The notes beneath the pieces were generated by a model. The model was not told where the DNA came from. It saw nothing but the letters and a program-made list of their open reading frames with translations, and did no database searches. Shown here piece after piece: positions 1 through 11,583 of a stretch of 64,000 nucleotides of DNA. A program made the translations under genes and the position numbers. The stretch's first letter is position 1; the number at the start of each line of letters is the position of its first letter. The DNA is from Mytilus edulis (lineage: Eukaryota > Mollusca > Bivalvia > Mytilida > Mytilidae). The DNA lies in NCBI RefSeq assembly GCF_963676685.1, contig NC_092344.1, forward strand, positions 97,060,749 to 97,124,748, in the 5' to 3' direction.

Positions 1-3000
1 AACAAAACTAATTTTGGTACAGTATACATTTGTAAAAGGAGGCAATTTAATTCGGAATGTAAATTGTCTATCATTAATAGTCATCAGTTTTGCATGCTTG
101 TTAACACTTCACTGTTTTCCATATCTATTTATTCTTGTTATAATTTATTTACTAGCTGCTTTTGCGAAACATGCCACACTTTATGCAATTTTGACCATGT
201 TAGAACATGGTTTGTACTGTAGGGTACACATACGTATACATATGTCATTATAATTTCCTACTTAAACATGTTTTTTTTTTGTTTATGTAAAGACTGGACG
301 GACGAAAGAATTACATGTAATAAAAAATCTCATGAAAATTTACAAACAATAGAGAATCTTCTACTTTCAAAATTATACCTTTTCATTCACGAGAATTTTG
401 TTTCCCCGTTTGCAATTTTTATGACATATATAGATAGGAACTAGTACAACTGGTTTACAACAGTACTTATCTTAACTTAGAGGTTCATAGATCACGAGAA
501 AAGTTATGGCGGGTTGTACGATTGTAAATATAATACTTCATGTATATAAGTTTAGACCATGTTAGAATTGAATGTTTAAGTATCGAAGGTGCCCGCAGTT
601 CCGACGATTCGAAGTTTGTGATACATTTTGGGATTAAGAATTAAAGAATATATGCATGTCTCATCCCTGATATATTATACAATATTGATAATTATAGATT
701 ATCGTTGATCAACTCAACGAGATTGATTTTCTTGCTTCAGTCGGTACTGCGAAAGCGATAAAAACAATCGAGTTGAAATGACCAATGATAATCTGTTTAT
801 CACTATTTTACCTATGACAAAGTTGTCAATTTCATGTCAATTTTTTTTAGCAACACCACTTGCCTCTTAGTTTCTAGCGATAATTGTCCATCTCACGCCA
901 GTAACATGATATGAAAAACAAAAACAGATTAATGGGAAAATGCACCAAATAGCGACAAAGTGCATTATCTAATAAAAAGAGTATACTCTTAGCGTTTTAC
1001 ACAAACAAAAGTTAAAATATGTTACAAAGATATTAATAAAAAAAAAGACCCATTGATGACCATCCGGTTTATTTCTGCTCTTTGGTCGGGTTGTTTTTTC
1101 GTTGACACATTCCTTATTTCCATTCTCATTTTTTTTAACAATAAAATAACAAAGAATTACATGAATAAACTAACGTAAACACTGTAATAAAATATGGGTT
1201 AAATATATATTGATTTGAACTCTATGCTAAAATCTTGAGCTTTTGTTGTGAGAAGTTGGTTACATATAAAACAATAAGTTTTCAATTTCTTTCTGAACGT
1301 TTCGGTATCTTTTCATACCTTAAATTACAAGGTAGGCTGTTTAAGAGAGTAGCAGCTGTTTTTTCAACTCGTCTTTCTCTGTTATTTTTACTACGTATAC
1401 GCAGCTGTTGTATATTCACTCTCTGACTACAGAGATCGTGATGGATTGTCGGCACAGTCAAAGATGCATGATTTTTTATTGGCTGTGAACTAGCTGGCAG
1501 TAACTGCTGGTACTCTCAGATCTGTACTTAGTGTATTCATGTTGTTTAGATTCAATAGATTGCATTGTCCACTCTGTAATTTTGTTACATGTGTTTCTGA
1601 TTGGTATCCATCTGATGTGATATTCTTAAATTAACAATATTGGAAATTTTCCTCTGTTTTGTATAAACCAGCTATGTAGTTCGTGTATTGTTATTCAATA
1701 CATTTATTGAATAGGTGGTCACAAATAGCTTTACTATGGTTCAATATTCACATCCTTGCAAACATTATTACTCACATAATGTTTGCCTTTTTTCAATCTA
1801 AAATAGCAATTTAACTGAACATATTGTCTGCCACTGCTAGATATCATTAGTTTAAAATATGTTTTGCTATATGCCAAAAAGTGCTTCTGATGTTTTGATT
1901 GACTAATCTTCTCATTTCTCTAAATCTTCAACTTCAAAGCCGTATCAATGCAAACATGAATGCTACAAAACATGCTTTAATGATGAATTCGTTTTAATAA
2001 TAAAAAAAAACCTAATACAAACATATACAATATATAAAACTACAAGTAATTAAACAATTATGATAAGTTCAAAATAAAACTATAAAACTAAATTAACATA
2101 CCTTTAAGCAGATTAAGTTGATTGATGTTAACGTCACGATTCGTGATGCATCACCTTTTGGATATTTGTTTTAATTATAACATTAGTTTAGATGTATCTC
2201 AGATTACATTTGCTAATCTAAATATTATCTTATAAAATATGCATTGCTTCATTATTTATTTTTTCAGTTTTAAGCTTTCAGTGACTATATTTAATATGAT
2301 GTTAGCTCTATTAACTACCATAGCAATTTGGATTGCTACCATTGCGGTACTACTCCCAGATGGCTGCGTTTATCTACATAGTTTCAAGGTAGAGAACGCA
2401 TGTATATCTATGGATGAAATTGTTCGTGATTTTTCCGGGATACAGTGGTTCTCTGCGCTTTATTAGCTTTGACAAATCACTGCAAAGACCAAAAGTGTAT
2501 TTTCTTTTAATCTGATTTAAACTTCAATGCTTCATTTGATAGATTGGCCTCTCGAATAAACACATTTGCAACACCTGCATACATTTTTAAATAAGTTGAA
2601 TTTCAGTTGGAATATCTGTTAAAAAGATTAAAAACAAGAAGGGGCAACGAATTTAGCACAAGGAAACATCGGCCTTAATGGCAGGCATGTTTTATTACTG
2701 TGACTTGACTGTAAGTGTTGCTCTACACTTATTGCAGTTTATCAAAAATTCTGAACCAATTCGAATTTGTTTTTTTTTATCAAACCAAACTGTTCAAATT
2801 GTCAGCAAATTTGACAAACTTCTGTAGACAAATGATAAAAATTTATCATTTAAATGATTATATATGGTGTCATGTATAAATATATAGATAGATAATAATT
2901 ACATGTACATTTGTGCAAAAATAGATGTTAATTATTTATCATTGGAGTTTTTTTTTTGCTTTTTCCCCAACATATGAGACTGTAAAAATCGGGACCCCAT

Positions 3001-3699
3001 TAGTTGCTTCCCTGGACAAATTAAGGTTGATGTAACAGGTGATTATTAATAAGATATGTTTAACTTTTTTAAGAAACGTAAGTAACAACCAGGCTATACC
3101 ACTGACCTTTATAATATGGGTGGTTAATCTCTATCTACTCTAAAGGACAAGAATTATGCTTTGCTTATAGTCATAAATGTTCCTGTATTCTGCTGAGATG
3201 AAAAACAATTTTTCGTCCCAAATGGCGTTTTGACAATAAATGTTTATCATTCATTCTGAATCATGGTATTTGAAAATCCAAAACACAAAAAAAACCCAGA
3301 AAAAACGTTGAGCACAGGATAAGGAATTTGAGCTATTCATGACTGTCGAAATCTCTATACAGTTCTGTATAAGTTAACAAATGCAAGTAAATTCATACAA
3401 ATATCAACAACAACAAAGAGAAATCGGGATGGAGTAACAATGTTTTTAAATTGATAACATTTCAATGAGATGTAGGTTAGATTATTGCGTTCTCCTTTTA
3501 ACATTATGACTTATTAGGTCCATTATCTTAATCATCCTACCTATATAACTTCTTATCAGGACACATTGATATACGATAAGGTTATATATATTTGAAAAGA
3601 AGTGATATGGTTGCCAATGAGAAATTCTGTAAATTATATCAATTGGAAACAGTGTCGTCAGGTCATTAAAATCGTTTTGTCTACTTACTTTAAAAATTG
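1..3699. other. AT-rich stretch without recognisable gene
   Basis: No open frame here shows a recognisable domain or a convincing exon structure. The longest candidate, near 2239-2466 on the plus strand, encodes a hydrophobic 75-residue peptide that I do not recognise. Homopolymer runs and AT-rich tracts dominate. The stretch lies downstream of the last exon of gene A, so it is probably intergenic. Confidence 0.5.
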
Positions 3700-4703
3700 G
3701 TGCAAACGTGGAAAATCAGATAAAAAAATCGTTGAACAGTTATTCAAATGTAATTATGGATACTGTTGATATTCGTGTAACTCATTTAAATCAGAGTTCA
3801 TGAAAAACCCATTTATAGAATAAAACAATAAACTCCAAGTACTTTCGTACTTTCATTGCGTCTAACTACCTTTCTTGATATTATCAAAGAACTTGTAATA
3901 AAGCTTATGAAAACAAAGATTTTAATTATTTTTTGAATGTTGGAAATTCTTAAGAAGTTAAAGATAACATACGTGCTTTTCACGGTTCTTCTAATTTTAT
4001 TGATAGTCATGATTTTTCTACTCTCTATGCTACACTTCCACACAATCTTATCTAGAAAAAGTTTTCATATTTAATTGATTGGTCTTTTAAAAAAAAACTC
4101 GTTGCAAATTTATTTGCTGTAACTCGTTTAAAGCCTTTTTTGTAACGAAAGGAAGGTATGATATTATTGAAGCTTTAAATGTTCTCATGGACATAAATGT
4201 ACGTTTCGGCGATAAGGTGTATCAACATGAGGTAGGTCTTGGTTTCCTATGTTCACTAAGCAGTTTTAATGCTGTATTGCTATTAATCTCAGTTTATGAC
4301 CAAATTCAGTAAAAACACGTCATTGTTACATTGACACATTCAGTAATACCTTTACCTAAATGATATTGGTTTGTTTAATTATCCAGAGTTCTCTAAATAT
4401 AATACCGAAAATAACCCAAAGGAACTGATTTTTGAAAATATATCTAACATAAACAGCAGTAGTTGTCCTTTTCTAGATTTAGACATTTTCAATTTCTAAA
4501 GGGAATCTCCAAACAGAGACGAATTTATCATTCCCATTTGTTACTTTCCCTTTTTAGACGGCGATATTCCTTTCGCTCCATCATACGGTGTTTATATATC
4601 CTAACTCGTTCGTTATACGAGTTTGTGAAGTGATTCATAGATTTTCAAGAACCAATCATACTGGTTCATTATTAAGCCAGGAATTTGTTTACCATAAATT
4701 ACT
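3700..4703 (+). pseudogene. Decayed Penelope-like reverse transcriptase fragment
   Basis: Read on the plus strand, several interrupted pieces match the reverse transcriptase core of Penelope-like elements. A motif-A-like piece (Phe, Asp, Phe, Ser, Thr-Leu-Tyr) lies near 4005-4035. A piece resembling the region after motif C (ending Pro-Phe-Leu-Asp-Leu-Asp) lies near 4470-4490. A piece like the APSYGVYIS tract of the nearby Naiad lies near 4575-4605. Stops and frameshifts separate them, so the copy is dead. It ends abruptly at 4703, where the hammerhead-bearing repeat begins, which suggests that repeat inserted into an already present element. It belongs to a different lineage from the 60 kb element. 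Confidence 0.6.
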
Positions 4704-4739
4704 AAATAGTTATCAAAAGTACCAGGATTATAATTTTAT

Positions 4740-4783
4740 ACGCCAGACGCGCGTTTCGTCTACACAAGACTCATCAGTGACGC
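4740..4783 (-). ncRNA. Hammerhead ribozyme, type I, intact core
   Basis: On the minus strand the core reads CUGAUGA, then a 3-bp helix II (GUC/GAC), then GAAA. Helix III is only two base pairs closed by a GCGC loop. The predicted cleavage site follows the C of GUC, between 4746 and 4745. Helix I pairs GCGUCA with UGGCGU. All invariant core residues are present. Hammerheads with such a short helix III usually cut best as dimers, which fits the neighbouring second copy. Confidence 0.85.
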
Positions 4784-4990
4784 TCATATCAAAATAGTTG
4801 AAAAAGCCAAATAAATACAAAGTTGAAGAGCATTGAGGACCCAAAATTCCAAAAAGTTGTGCCAAATACGGCTAAGGTAATCTACTCCTGGGGTAAGAAA
4901 ATCCTTAGTTTTTTGAAAAATTCAAAGTTTTGTAAACAGAAAATTTATAAAAATGACCATATAATTGATATTCATGTCAACACCGAAGTG

Positions 4991-5059
4991 CTGACTACTG
5001 GGCTGGTGATACCCTCGGGGACGAAACGTCCACCAGCAGTGGCATCGACCCAGTGGTGT
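4991..5059. other. Conserved stem-loop block in hammerhead unit
   Basis: Outer arms CTACTGGG (4995-5002) and CCCAGTGG (5049-5056) can pair. Inside them CTGGTG (5003-5008) pairs with CACCAG (5031-5036), and a small GAC/GTC hairpin carries a GAAAC loop. The same layout recurs at 58567-58629 and, with changed but still complementary arms, at 63490-63551 just upstream of the Naiad start codon. Function is unknown. Confidence 0.6.
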
Positions 5060-5095
5060 AAATAGTTATCAAAAGTACCAGGATTATAATTTTAT

Positions 5096-5139
5096 ACGCC
5101 AGACGCGCGTTTCGTCTACACAAGACTCATCAGTGACGC
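5096..5139 (-). ncRNA. Hammerhead ribozyme, second copy of dimer
   Basis: This is identical in core, helix II, helix III and helix I to the copy 356 bp away at 4740-4783. Predicted cleavage is between 5102 and 5101 on the minus strand. Cleavage at both sites would release a 356-nt RNA. Confidence 0.85.
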
Positions 5140-5253
5140 TCATATCAAAATAGTTAAAAAAGCCAAATAAATACAAAGTTGAAGAGCATTGAGGACCCAA
5201 AATTCCAAAAAGTTGTGCCAAATACGGCTAAGGTAATCTACTCCTGGGGTAAG

Positions 5254-6001
5254 AACTTTATATAAAAATTCTTTTATAGATACAACGATTTGAGTGAAAA
5301 CTTGACCAATACAGTATTTCAAAAACTAAATTTAAGGTAATATTCTACGAAAGCTAAATCCCTGAGATGTGTTTCAATTGATTTTAGTCACTGATGTAAT
5401 ATTTTTTTATTATTAATTGTTTTTGGCTATTAAATAGCTTTATGTAATAGTTAAAGTTCAATGATAAGTTAATGTTGATATTAAAAGACCTCCGAACAAA
5501 AAGTTTGTAAGTAACTGCACGTACTCCCAAATCGTACTTTCGAGATAATTTGACTTGTTGATACATTTGTAATGAATTTTGTAACTCGAATGTTTACCTA
5601 TTATGTGTTATAACTCGTCTCAATATTTTCAATATGTACCGTCTTTGATATGACGATGAATGATTATTTCTGTCCTCTTACTCACTATGATCAACTTAAT
5701 GACCCTTCTCCTTTGTGTTTTTGTGTAAAAATATGCATTTCTTCTGTATCTGTCCTTAGTCTGAAACCTGTTGTACAATGGTGTCGTTTGTTGATTATGT
5801 GTATCAGTGTGTCTCGTTTCTCGATTGTTATATAGATTAGTCCGTTGGTTTTTTTACTGTTTGAATTGTTTTACGCTAGTCATTTTGGGGGACTTTATAG
5901 CTTGTTCTTCAGTGAGATTCAAAACTCATTGTTGAAGATCGAACTTTTACCTATAATTGTTTACATTTTACACATTGTAACTTCAGCAGTCTTTAGGAGA
6001 C
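5254..6001. other. Non-coding stretch, likely dispersed repeat in part
   Basis: No gene is visible. The part from about 5560 to 5960 resembles a dispersed repeat that I associate with mussel genomes, but I have no second copy in this window to prove it. Confidence 0.3.
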
Positions 6002-7244
6002 TTAGGCCGTGTTCCCATTGACCTAATTTCGGTGTTGTGTAAGTGTAACTCACACGTAAACTAAACAAAATTACGTTCCCATTGATAAAACATGCAGTCG
6101 ATACTCGATGTAGGCCTTGTGTAGATTCAGTGTACATAAAACTAGGCATTTAAAACATTAGTTTCACCGTGCATATTTAAAGAAGAAACGTTTTTTGAAT
6201 AAAATTGATATTTATAGCAATTATTATAACAAAAGTTCTTTACAGAAATATTTGTCTAAACTTGATATATTTATTTGTTTTGTTTAGAAATAAAACTTAA
6301 CGTAGCTTTATTAAGCCCTTATCAAGACTCAAAGCAGCATCATTGCCGAACACATAATTCATTTGAAAATTAAGGTATTTCCGAATAAACTTGACTTACA
6401 CAGAAATATTTGCCACTGGTCTTTACTCAAACAACGATTCACTCATAAATACATTACTTAAAAAGTGTGAGGTAAATGTATTGTTTGTGCAGTATCTCGG
6501 ATCCGTGAAATTACACTTAAAAAGTAAAAAAAAAAAACATACCCCCCCCCCCCCACCCCCTTTGCCAAATACTTCTTGAAGAAGAGTACCATTTGAACAA
6601 ACAGAAAAGATAGAAATCTAGTGATCCCTAATATATCAATCCTACTTCTTCGTCTGTAAGCACGCTGTTGCAGCCTACGTTTTCTAATGCTTAATCGAGA
6701 CATCTTTAGTATCCTTAAACTACTGCAAATCATCAAAATGGCTTTCACAAAGAAGCAACCACTTAACTTCAAAAAAGGGGGTATTTTTTTTATTTATCTG
6801 AGTCAGAATTATTTCCGCGCAAACGTTTTACGGGTTTGTTTGGGTTTTTTTTTTATTTGATGCTGGTAATCAATTTTTTTTTTCTTCAACATTTAACTCT
6901 ATATGTGTGGGGAAACTCTTGATTCAGAATATTTTTTTATCATCTATAGAATCAGAATTGTTTTCTTTATCCAATTGGGGTTTGGAATATTGCCATCCCC
7001 CCTATTCAGAGTCAAATGGTCGTTCCCTTACTGCTAGAAAAGTTGTCCGAAAACTTTTCATTCGATTCTACATAATGGAACATTTAAATGACATAGAGTT
7101 TACAAGTGTGAACGAATCTTATGTACAGGTAATTAAACAAGGTGTATAGATGTGAACAAATTTAATGTGAAACCAATGGCCAGTACGTTAAACTAATTGT
7201 AAACAAGTTTACTGTACATGGAGTTTGGTGTGAACACGGCCTAA
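6002..7244. mobile_element. Putative non-autonomous DNA transposon with short TIRs
   Basis: The 13-bp ends TTAGGCCGTGTTC (6002-6014) and GAACACGGCCTAA (7232-7244) are perfect inverted repeats. The interior has no transposase-like frame and includes a C-rich run near 6541-6560. A target duplication is not clear. A similar end motif occurs in the 18872-19482 element. It lies downstream of gene A. Confidence 0.5.
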
Positions 7245-7773
7245 AGTGGTCTCATTAGCATTTATACATCATCTGCTTATTTCTAAATACATATATATAT
7301 ATATGATATGAACAGCTGTTTGTGTACCAAAATTAGATAAGATATATATGAGTTATAGACTTTTTTAAAAGATGTGTGTTCTAACATTATCATTTTTAAA
7401 AAGAATCTTTGTAGCAAAAATAAAAATCAGATAAGAATCTTCTGAATATAAATAGCAAATTTTACTTGTCATATTTTTTGGCAGCCATGCAAACTTATCC
7501 AAGAATTTGTAGCTTGTAATTCACAATAATAAATCTGATATTGGAATGTCAGGTAAACATCGGAAGAATGTTATCTATTTATTTTTTTTTATAATTCAGG
7601 GGTAGAAAATATTTTTTTCATACCAGATCTTCAATAACATTGAATGTATGGTACAATTTATTGCACAAGACCATCTTGTTATTGTTTGAGTTTTTAAAAC
7701 AGAACACCTTACTAACTACTAAGTTACTATTTTGTTTCTAATGTGAGTGTTCGCAGTCTTTTGTCATATGCTT

Positions 7774-7779
7774 TTTATT
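7774..7779 (-). promoter_or_regulatory. Candidate poly(A) signal of gene A
   Basis: AATAAA on the minus strand, about 130 nt downstream of the gene A stop codon at 7907. The placement fits a cleavage and polyadenylation signal, but in AT-rich DNA the hexamer also arises by chance. Confidence 0.4.
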
Positions 7780-7906
7780 TCAAATTTGCAAGACCTCCTG
7801 CTATACTGCTATTTGTCTTACTGTAGGTTGAGCAATAAGCGTAAACGTAAACTCAATTTTGCATCTTTTTGCATACAAATAACCACCAAGAACATTGCTC
7901 TTTCTA

Positions 7907-8977
7907 TCACATTATAACACATATTTTGGATTGTTTTGCCTTATTTTCTTTCGCAAGTGCTGAATTCTGTCGTAGCAACACTTGATTTTCTTTTTCTTTC
8001 TCTTCTCTGAGACGTTTTTCTTTAGCAATTTCCCTTTGTGCCTCTTCTCTTACATGTTTTTCTTTGATAATTTCCTTTTCTTTCTCTTCTCTTAAACGTT
8101 TTTCTTTAACAATTTCTTTTTCTTTCTCTTCCCTTTCAGCTATCAGTTTGTCAGTGTTGCGTCTAAATGATTTTTCTTTAGCCTCGTGTATTTGTTTCAA
8201 TCTAGCAACTTCTTCGTCAAACAGTTCTTTCTTTTTTTGGAACTCCAATTCCTTCTCTTCTCTAAGTATCCTTTCCTCTTCAATACTCTGGTTGTACTCA
8301 TCTAGTAACTTTCTCTCCTTCTTCTCTCTTTCAGCAATCAGTTGTTCGATGTTTCGACGGAATGATTTTTCATTTTCCTTTTGTATCTGTTTTAATTTAG
8401 ATACTTCTATGTCAAACTCTTCTTTTTTTCGTTTGAATGACATTTCCCTCTCCTCTCTAAGTATTTTTTCTTCTTCGCTCATTTGGTTGTATATATCTTT
8501 TAACTTTCTTTCCTTCTCTCTTTCAGCAATCAGTTGATCATTTTTACGTTTGAATGATCTCTCTTTATCCACTTGTATCTGTTTCAATCTAGCAACTTCT
8601 ATGTCAAATTCTTCTTTTTTCTGTTTAAATGACAGCTCTCTCTTCTTAAGAATTGTTTCTTCTTCGCTCATTTGATTGTATGTATCTTTTAATTTTTTTT
8701 CCATTTCCTCTGTTTCAGCAATCAATTGGTCATTTTTACGTCTGAATGATCTTTCTTTATCCTCAAGCATCTCTTTAAGTCTAGAAACTTCTTTGTCAAA
8801 CCCTTCTTTTTTTAGTTTGAATGACAATTCTCTCTGTTCTCTTAATTTTTTTTCTTCTTCATTCAATAGCTTGAACTTACCGATAACTCGTTCCTTTTCA
8901 ACTTTATCAATTTCATATTCTTCAAATCTTTCTAGAAGTTCAATATTTCTTGCTTCTTTCATTTGTTTATGTCTGAT
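7907..8977 (-). CDS. Schlafen-like gene A, exon 4: coiled coil with CaaX box
   Basis: The exon starts after a TTTTGTAG acceptor and encodes 356 residues to a stop. It opens Ile-Arg-His-Lys-Gln, almost as in exon 4 of genes B and C. The protein is almost entirely charged heptad-like coiled coil. Counting from the internal Met at 8962, about four copies of a roughly 64-residue unit begin near residues 45, 109, 173 and 238, each with a Ser-Phe-Lys or related start and a Phe-Asp-x-Glu-Val core. A run of shorter Glu/Lys repeats follows near 275-325. The last four residues, Cys-Val-Ile-Met, form a CaaX box expected to be farnesylated. Frames on the opposite strand (8064-8537, 8676-9086) are shadows. 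Intron 3 upstream is about 10.8 kb. Confidence 0.8.
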   Translation of the reverse strand: MRHKQMKEARNIELLERFEEYEIDKVEKERVIGKFKLLNEEEKKLREQRELSFKLKKEGFDKEVSRLKEMLEDKERSFRRKNDQLIAETEEMEKKLKDTYNQMSEEETILKKRELSFKQKKEEFDIEVARLKQIQVDKERSFKRKNDQLIAEREKERKLKDIYNQMSEEEKILREEREMSFKRKKEEFDIEVSKLKQIQKENEKSFRRNIEQLIAEREKKERKLLDEYNQSIEEERILREEKELEFQKKKELFDEEVARLKQIHEAKEKSFRRNTDKLIAEREEKEKEIVKEKRLREEKEKEIIKEKHVREEAQREIAKEKRLREEKEKENQVLLRQNSALAKENKAKQSKICVIM

Positions 8978-10314
8978 CTACAAAACAATAATTTCACAAT
9001 ATATAATTTTGGCAGTCAATTATAATTTATCAATATCTTCAATTCTATTCTACTTAATTTATTACACACAGTATAACCTAGGCTAGGATCGCCTTCAGAA
9101 AAGTTTTTTTTTTCATTGATATTATTGTTTGATCGTAAATTAGAAAATTAGTATACCTTAAAATACAAAAACGGAAACAAAATATTTGCGTTAAAAACAT
9201 CAATATAAGATTTTCCCGCTATTAACAGCTTTCAAAGGTACTTTATAAAACCAAAAGTTTAAGAATGGGAATAACAAAAATACTGAATGCATACCATTTC
9301 ATTTCCCTGTAAACAAAATTTTGAGAATACGATGATTTTTAACGTCAATTACGCTATATATGCGTAATTTTGATCCCTATTTTGAAAGAGACAAGATCAT
9401 TTTGTAGCTTAAAATTGTGCATGCCTATTTATTTTTTACTAATGTACAATATTCAACACTGCCATTATCTAATTGAAATAAAAAAAAGATCCACCGTTCG
9501 AAAACAATGATCTGATGAAGATCCGTTTGAATTTGTCTTTTAGAATTCATTAGGGATCCTCTATTCTTGTGCGCATGGTGTACACCCTCAAACATTAGAA
9601 GGCAGAAATTTTATTGGTTGATGTAATAATTCCTAGAAAATATAACTCAATAAAGTGTTATCTGATCCTCGAAAACGAAGTACGACGCTTCGAACAGTTA
9701 AATATGTCTAGACTTATGTTCTAATAAAAATGAAAAATATGGCTAAATTTCTACAAAAGAAATAACTTTAGCTTGCAAATTTGAACCTCCTAGCAGCACC
9801 TACATATGAAGTATACATATCCCATTTAATGAAATATCTAAGGTTTGTACTTTCTATCATGATTTCTTTGATAGTTGTTGCTGCTTACAAAGAGAAGTTT
9901 TGAATATCAGGGTTGATAACTCTGCTGGTGGACTGTCAGTCCAATGTTATCTAGGTTTCAAATGCCCAGCAGCTAGTTAATCGGCACCTGTATGAAATTC
10001 GTATATTGTGAAATAAAAATTTTCAGTTACACAACTTTGGACTTTATTTTGAATTAAGGATATTGTAACATTCCGGGGTTTTCTTGTCAGGATATACATC
10101 CGTAGTTACTTTTGTTGGCCTCTGGTGAAGGAAGTAATAATAAACATCATAATGGAAGTTCATAAATTAAATTGTATTTCTATTTAAACAATACATCACA
10201 TACAGCTGTTCATGAAACACAATACGTTAATTATTATATATACAATAAGTAATACAGCATGGTGCGTTCATTAGGCCCGTTCATTACACCAAGTTTAATA
10301 AAAAAAAAAATGCT
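8978..10314. other. Start of gene A intron 3, no gene seen
   Basis: AT-rich intronic sequence on the minus-strand gene. I see no domain, TIR pair or tandem repeat that I can defend. Confidence 0.5.
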
Positions 10315-10545
10315 CGGTGCAAGAAGATCTACTTGGTGCACGGCATTCAAATGCTCAGCGTAATCGGTGCAGTAAATCTACTTGGTGCACTGCATTCAAC
10401 TTGAATACTCAGCGTACTCGGTGCATGCAAATCTACTTGGTGCACTGCATCTTAAAACTCTCACCAAGCAACTTTACTTGGTGCTGCAAATCTACTTGGT
10501 GCACTGCATTACCACCAAGTGCTCTTACTTGGTGCAGCAAATTCT
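10315..10545. repeat. Minisatellite, about four units of 50-60 bp
   Basis: The phrase ATCTACTTGGTGCACTGCAT, with small changes, recurs near 10325, 10375, 10430 and 10489. Each copy is followed by a variable spacer that often includes CTCGGTGCA or TTACTTGGTGC. Open frames across it are artefacts of the repeat. Confidence 0.75.
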
Positions 10546-10973
10546 AGAAAGACTGCTAACTGCATGGAGGTTTTTGGAGAGAAGCTGAACGTAGGAACAT
10601 GCGTTCCTTATTTTATACTACGTGTGACGTAATACACAAGTTCTTCACAAACAAGAACACGTAACGTTACATTTGTCGCGTTATACTGAAACTAAGTATA
10701 AACAAATACAAAATGAACAATTACACATATAAATAAAGTAGATATATAGATTTAAAGAAGTCAGTATATAATATAAGGTCAAAGTCAGCTATTTCTTCTG
10801 TAAAATACGAATCCGAACACAACAACCGGCGGACATCTGCGTGTATCGATCAAGTGTGGAACGGAGACAACAGTAAAAATAATATGAGGCAGGCATAACT
10901 TGTGAATGGTGACGAAGTCTGTATGATTTTTTTTTTATAAATCAAACATGTTAAAAAGAGAAACGGAAATACC

Positions 10974-11137
10974 GTAACGTTTCCGATTTTGGTTCTGTTG
11001 TTAGGGATTTAGTTGTGACGTTATGACATCATATTCAATGTAAACAAAGAACGTAAAGTTTCCGATTTTACTTCTGTTGCTAGGGATTTTAGTTGTGACG
11101 TTATATAAGTTATGACGTCATATTCAATGTAAACAAA
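10974..11137 (+). repeat. Imperfect direct duplication of about 75-88 bp
   Basis: Two adjacent copies share GTTTCCGATTTT, then CTGTTG, TAGGGATTT, TAGTTGTGACGTTAT and TATTCAATGTAAACAAAG. The second carries a short extra TATAAG-like insertion. It is non-coding. Confidence 0.65.
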
Positions 11138-11583
11138 GACACGCTGTCATCAGGTAACGTTTTTTGGGGTTTTTTTTATAACAAACAATTTTTAAAAAAA
11201 TAAATTAGTATTGAGTTCCTTTCTTAGACTGATAAATATACATTTTATTCAAAGTCTCATGCAAACAAGACCGGAAACGGAAGTAGATTTCTGCGCAGAT
11301 CCGGAAATTCAAAAACGCGACAAAAAAAAATTGAACGATTTTGAGTTCATTAGTAAAATGAAAATATCGGAAAAATTTTCCCGATTTTTTTTTTTTTAAT
11401 TGAATTTTCCACTGTTATTGGAGACGAAGTCCCCATATCAGCTTTCAAATCACCGGGGCATAACAATATATCTTTTTTACAACTTTAATTTATGAAGATT
11501 TTAACATTAAGATAAATGACTTTGATTACGTCCATTTAACAATAAATTAAAAAAAAAAAACAATCGACGATTATGACTATAAC

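Larger units (their letters stand above)
4704..5253 (-). mobile_element. Retrozyme-like dimer with two hammerhead ribozymes
   Basis: A 356-bp unit (4704-5059) is followed directly by a second partial copy (5060-5253) that is almost identical until about 5253. Each copy carries a 44-nt hammerhead motif on the minus strand. The first also carries a structured GC-richer block near 4995-5056. There is no ORF of note. Tandem units each bearing one self-cleaving hammerhead are the layout of retrozymes, non-coding retroelements that spread through circular RNA. A related dimer lies at 58258-58780. Retrozyme identity is inferred; the repeat and the ribozyme motif are seen directly. Confidence 0.75.

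Noticed and set aside
8064..9086. Ser/Phe-rich plus-strand frames opposite gene A exon 4
   Set aside because: They are the antisense of Glu/Lys codons in the coiled coil.
9505..9535. CTGATGA motif near 9511
   Set aside because: No GAAA and no flanking helices.
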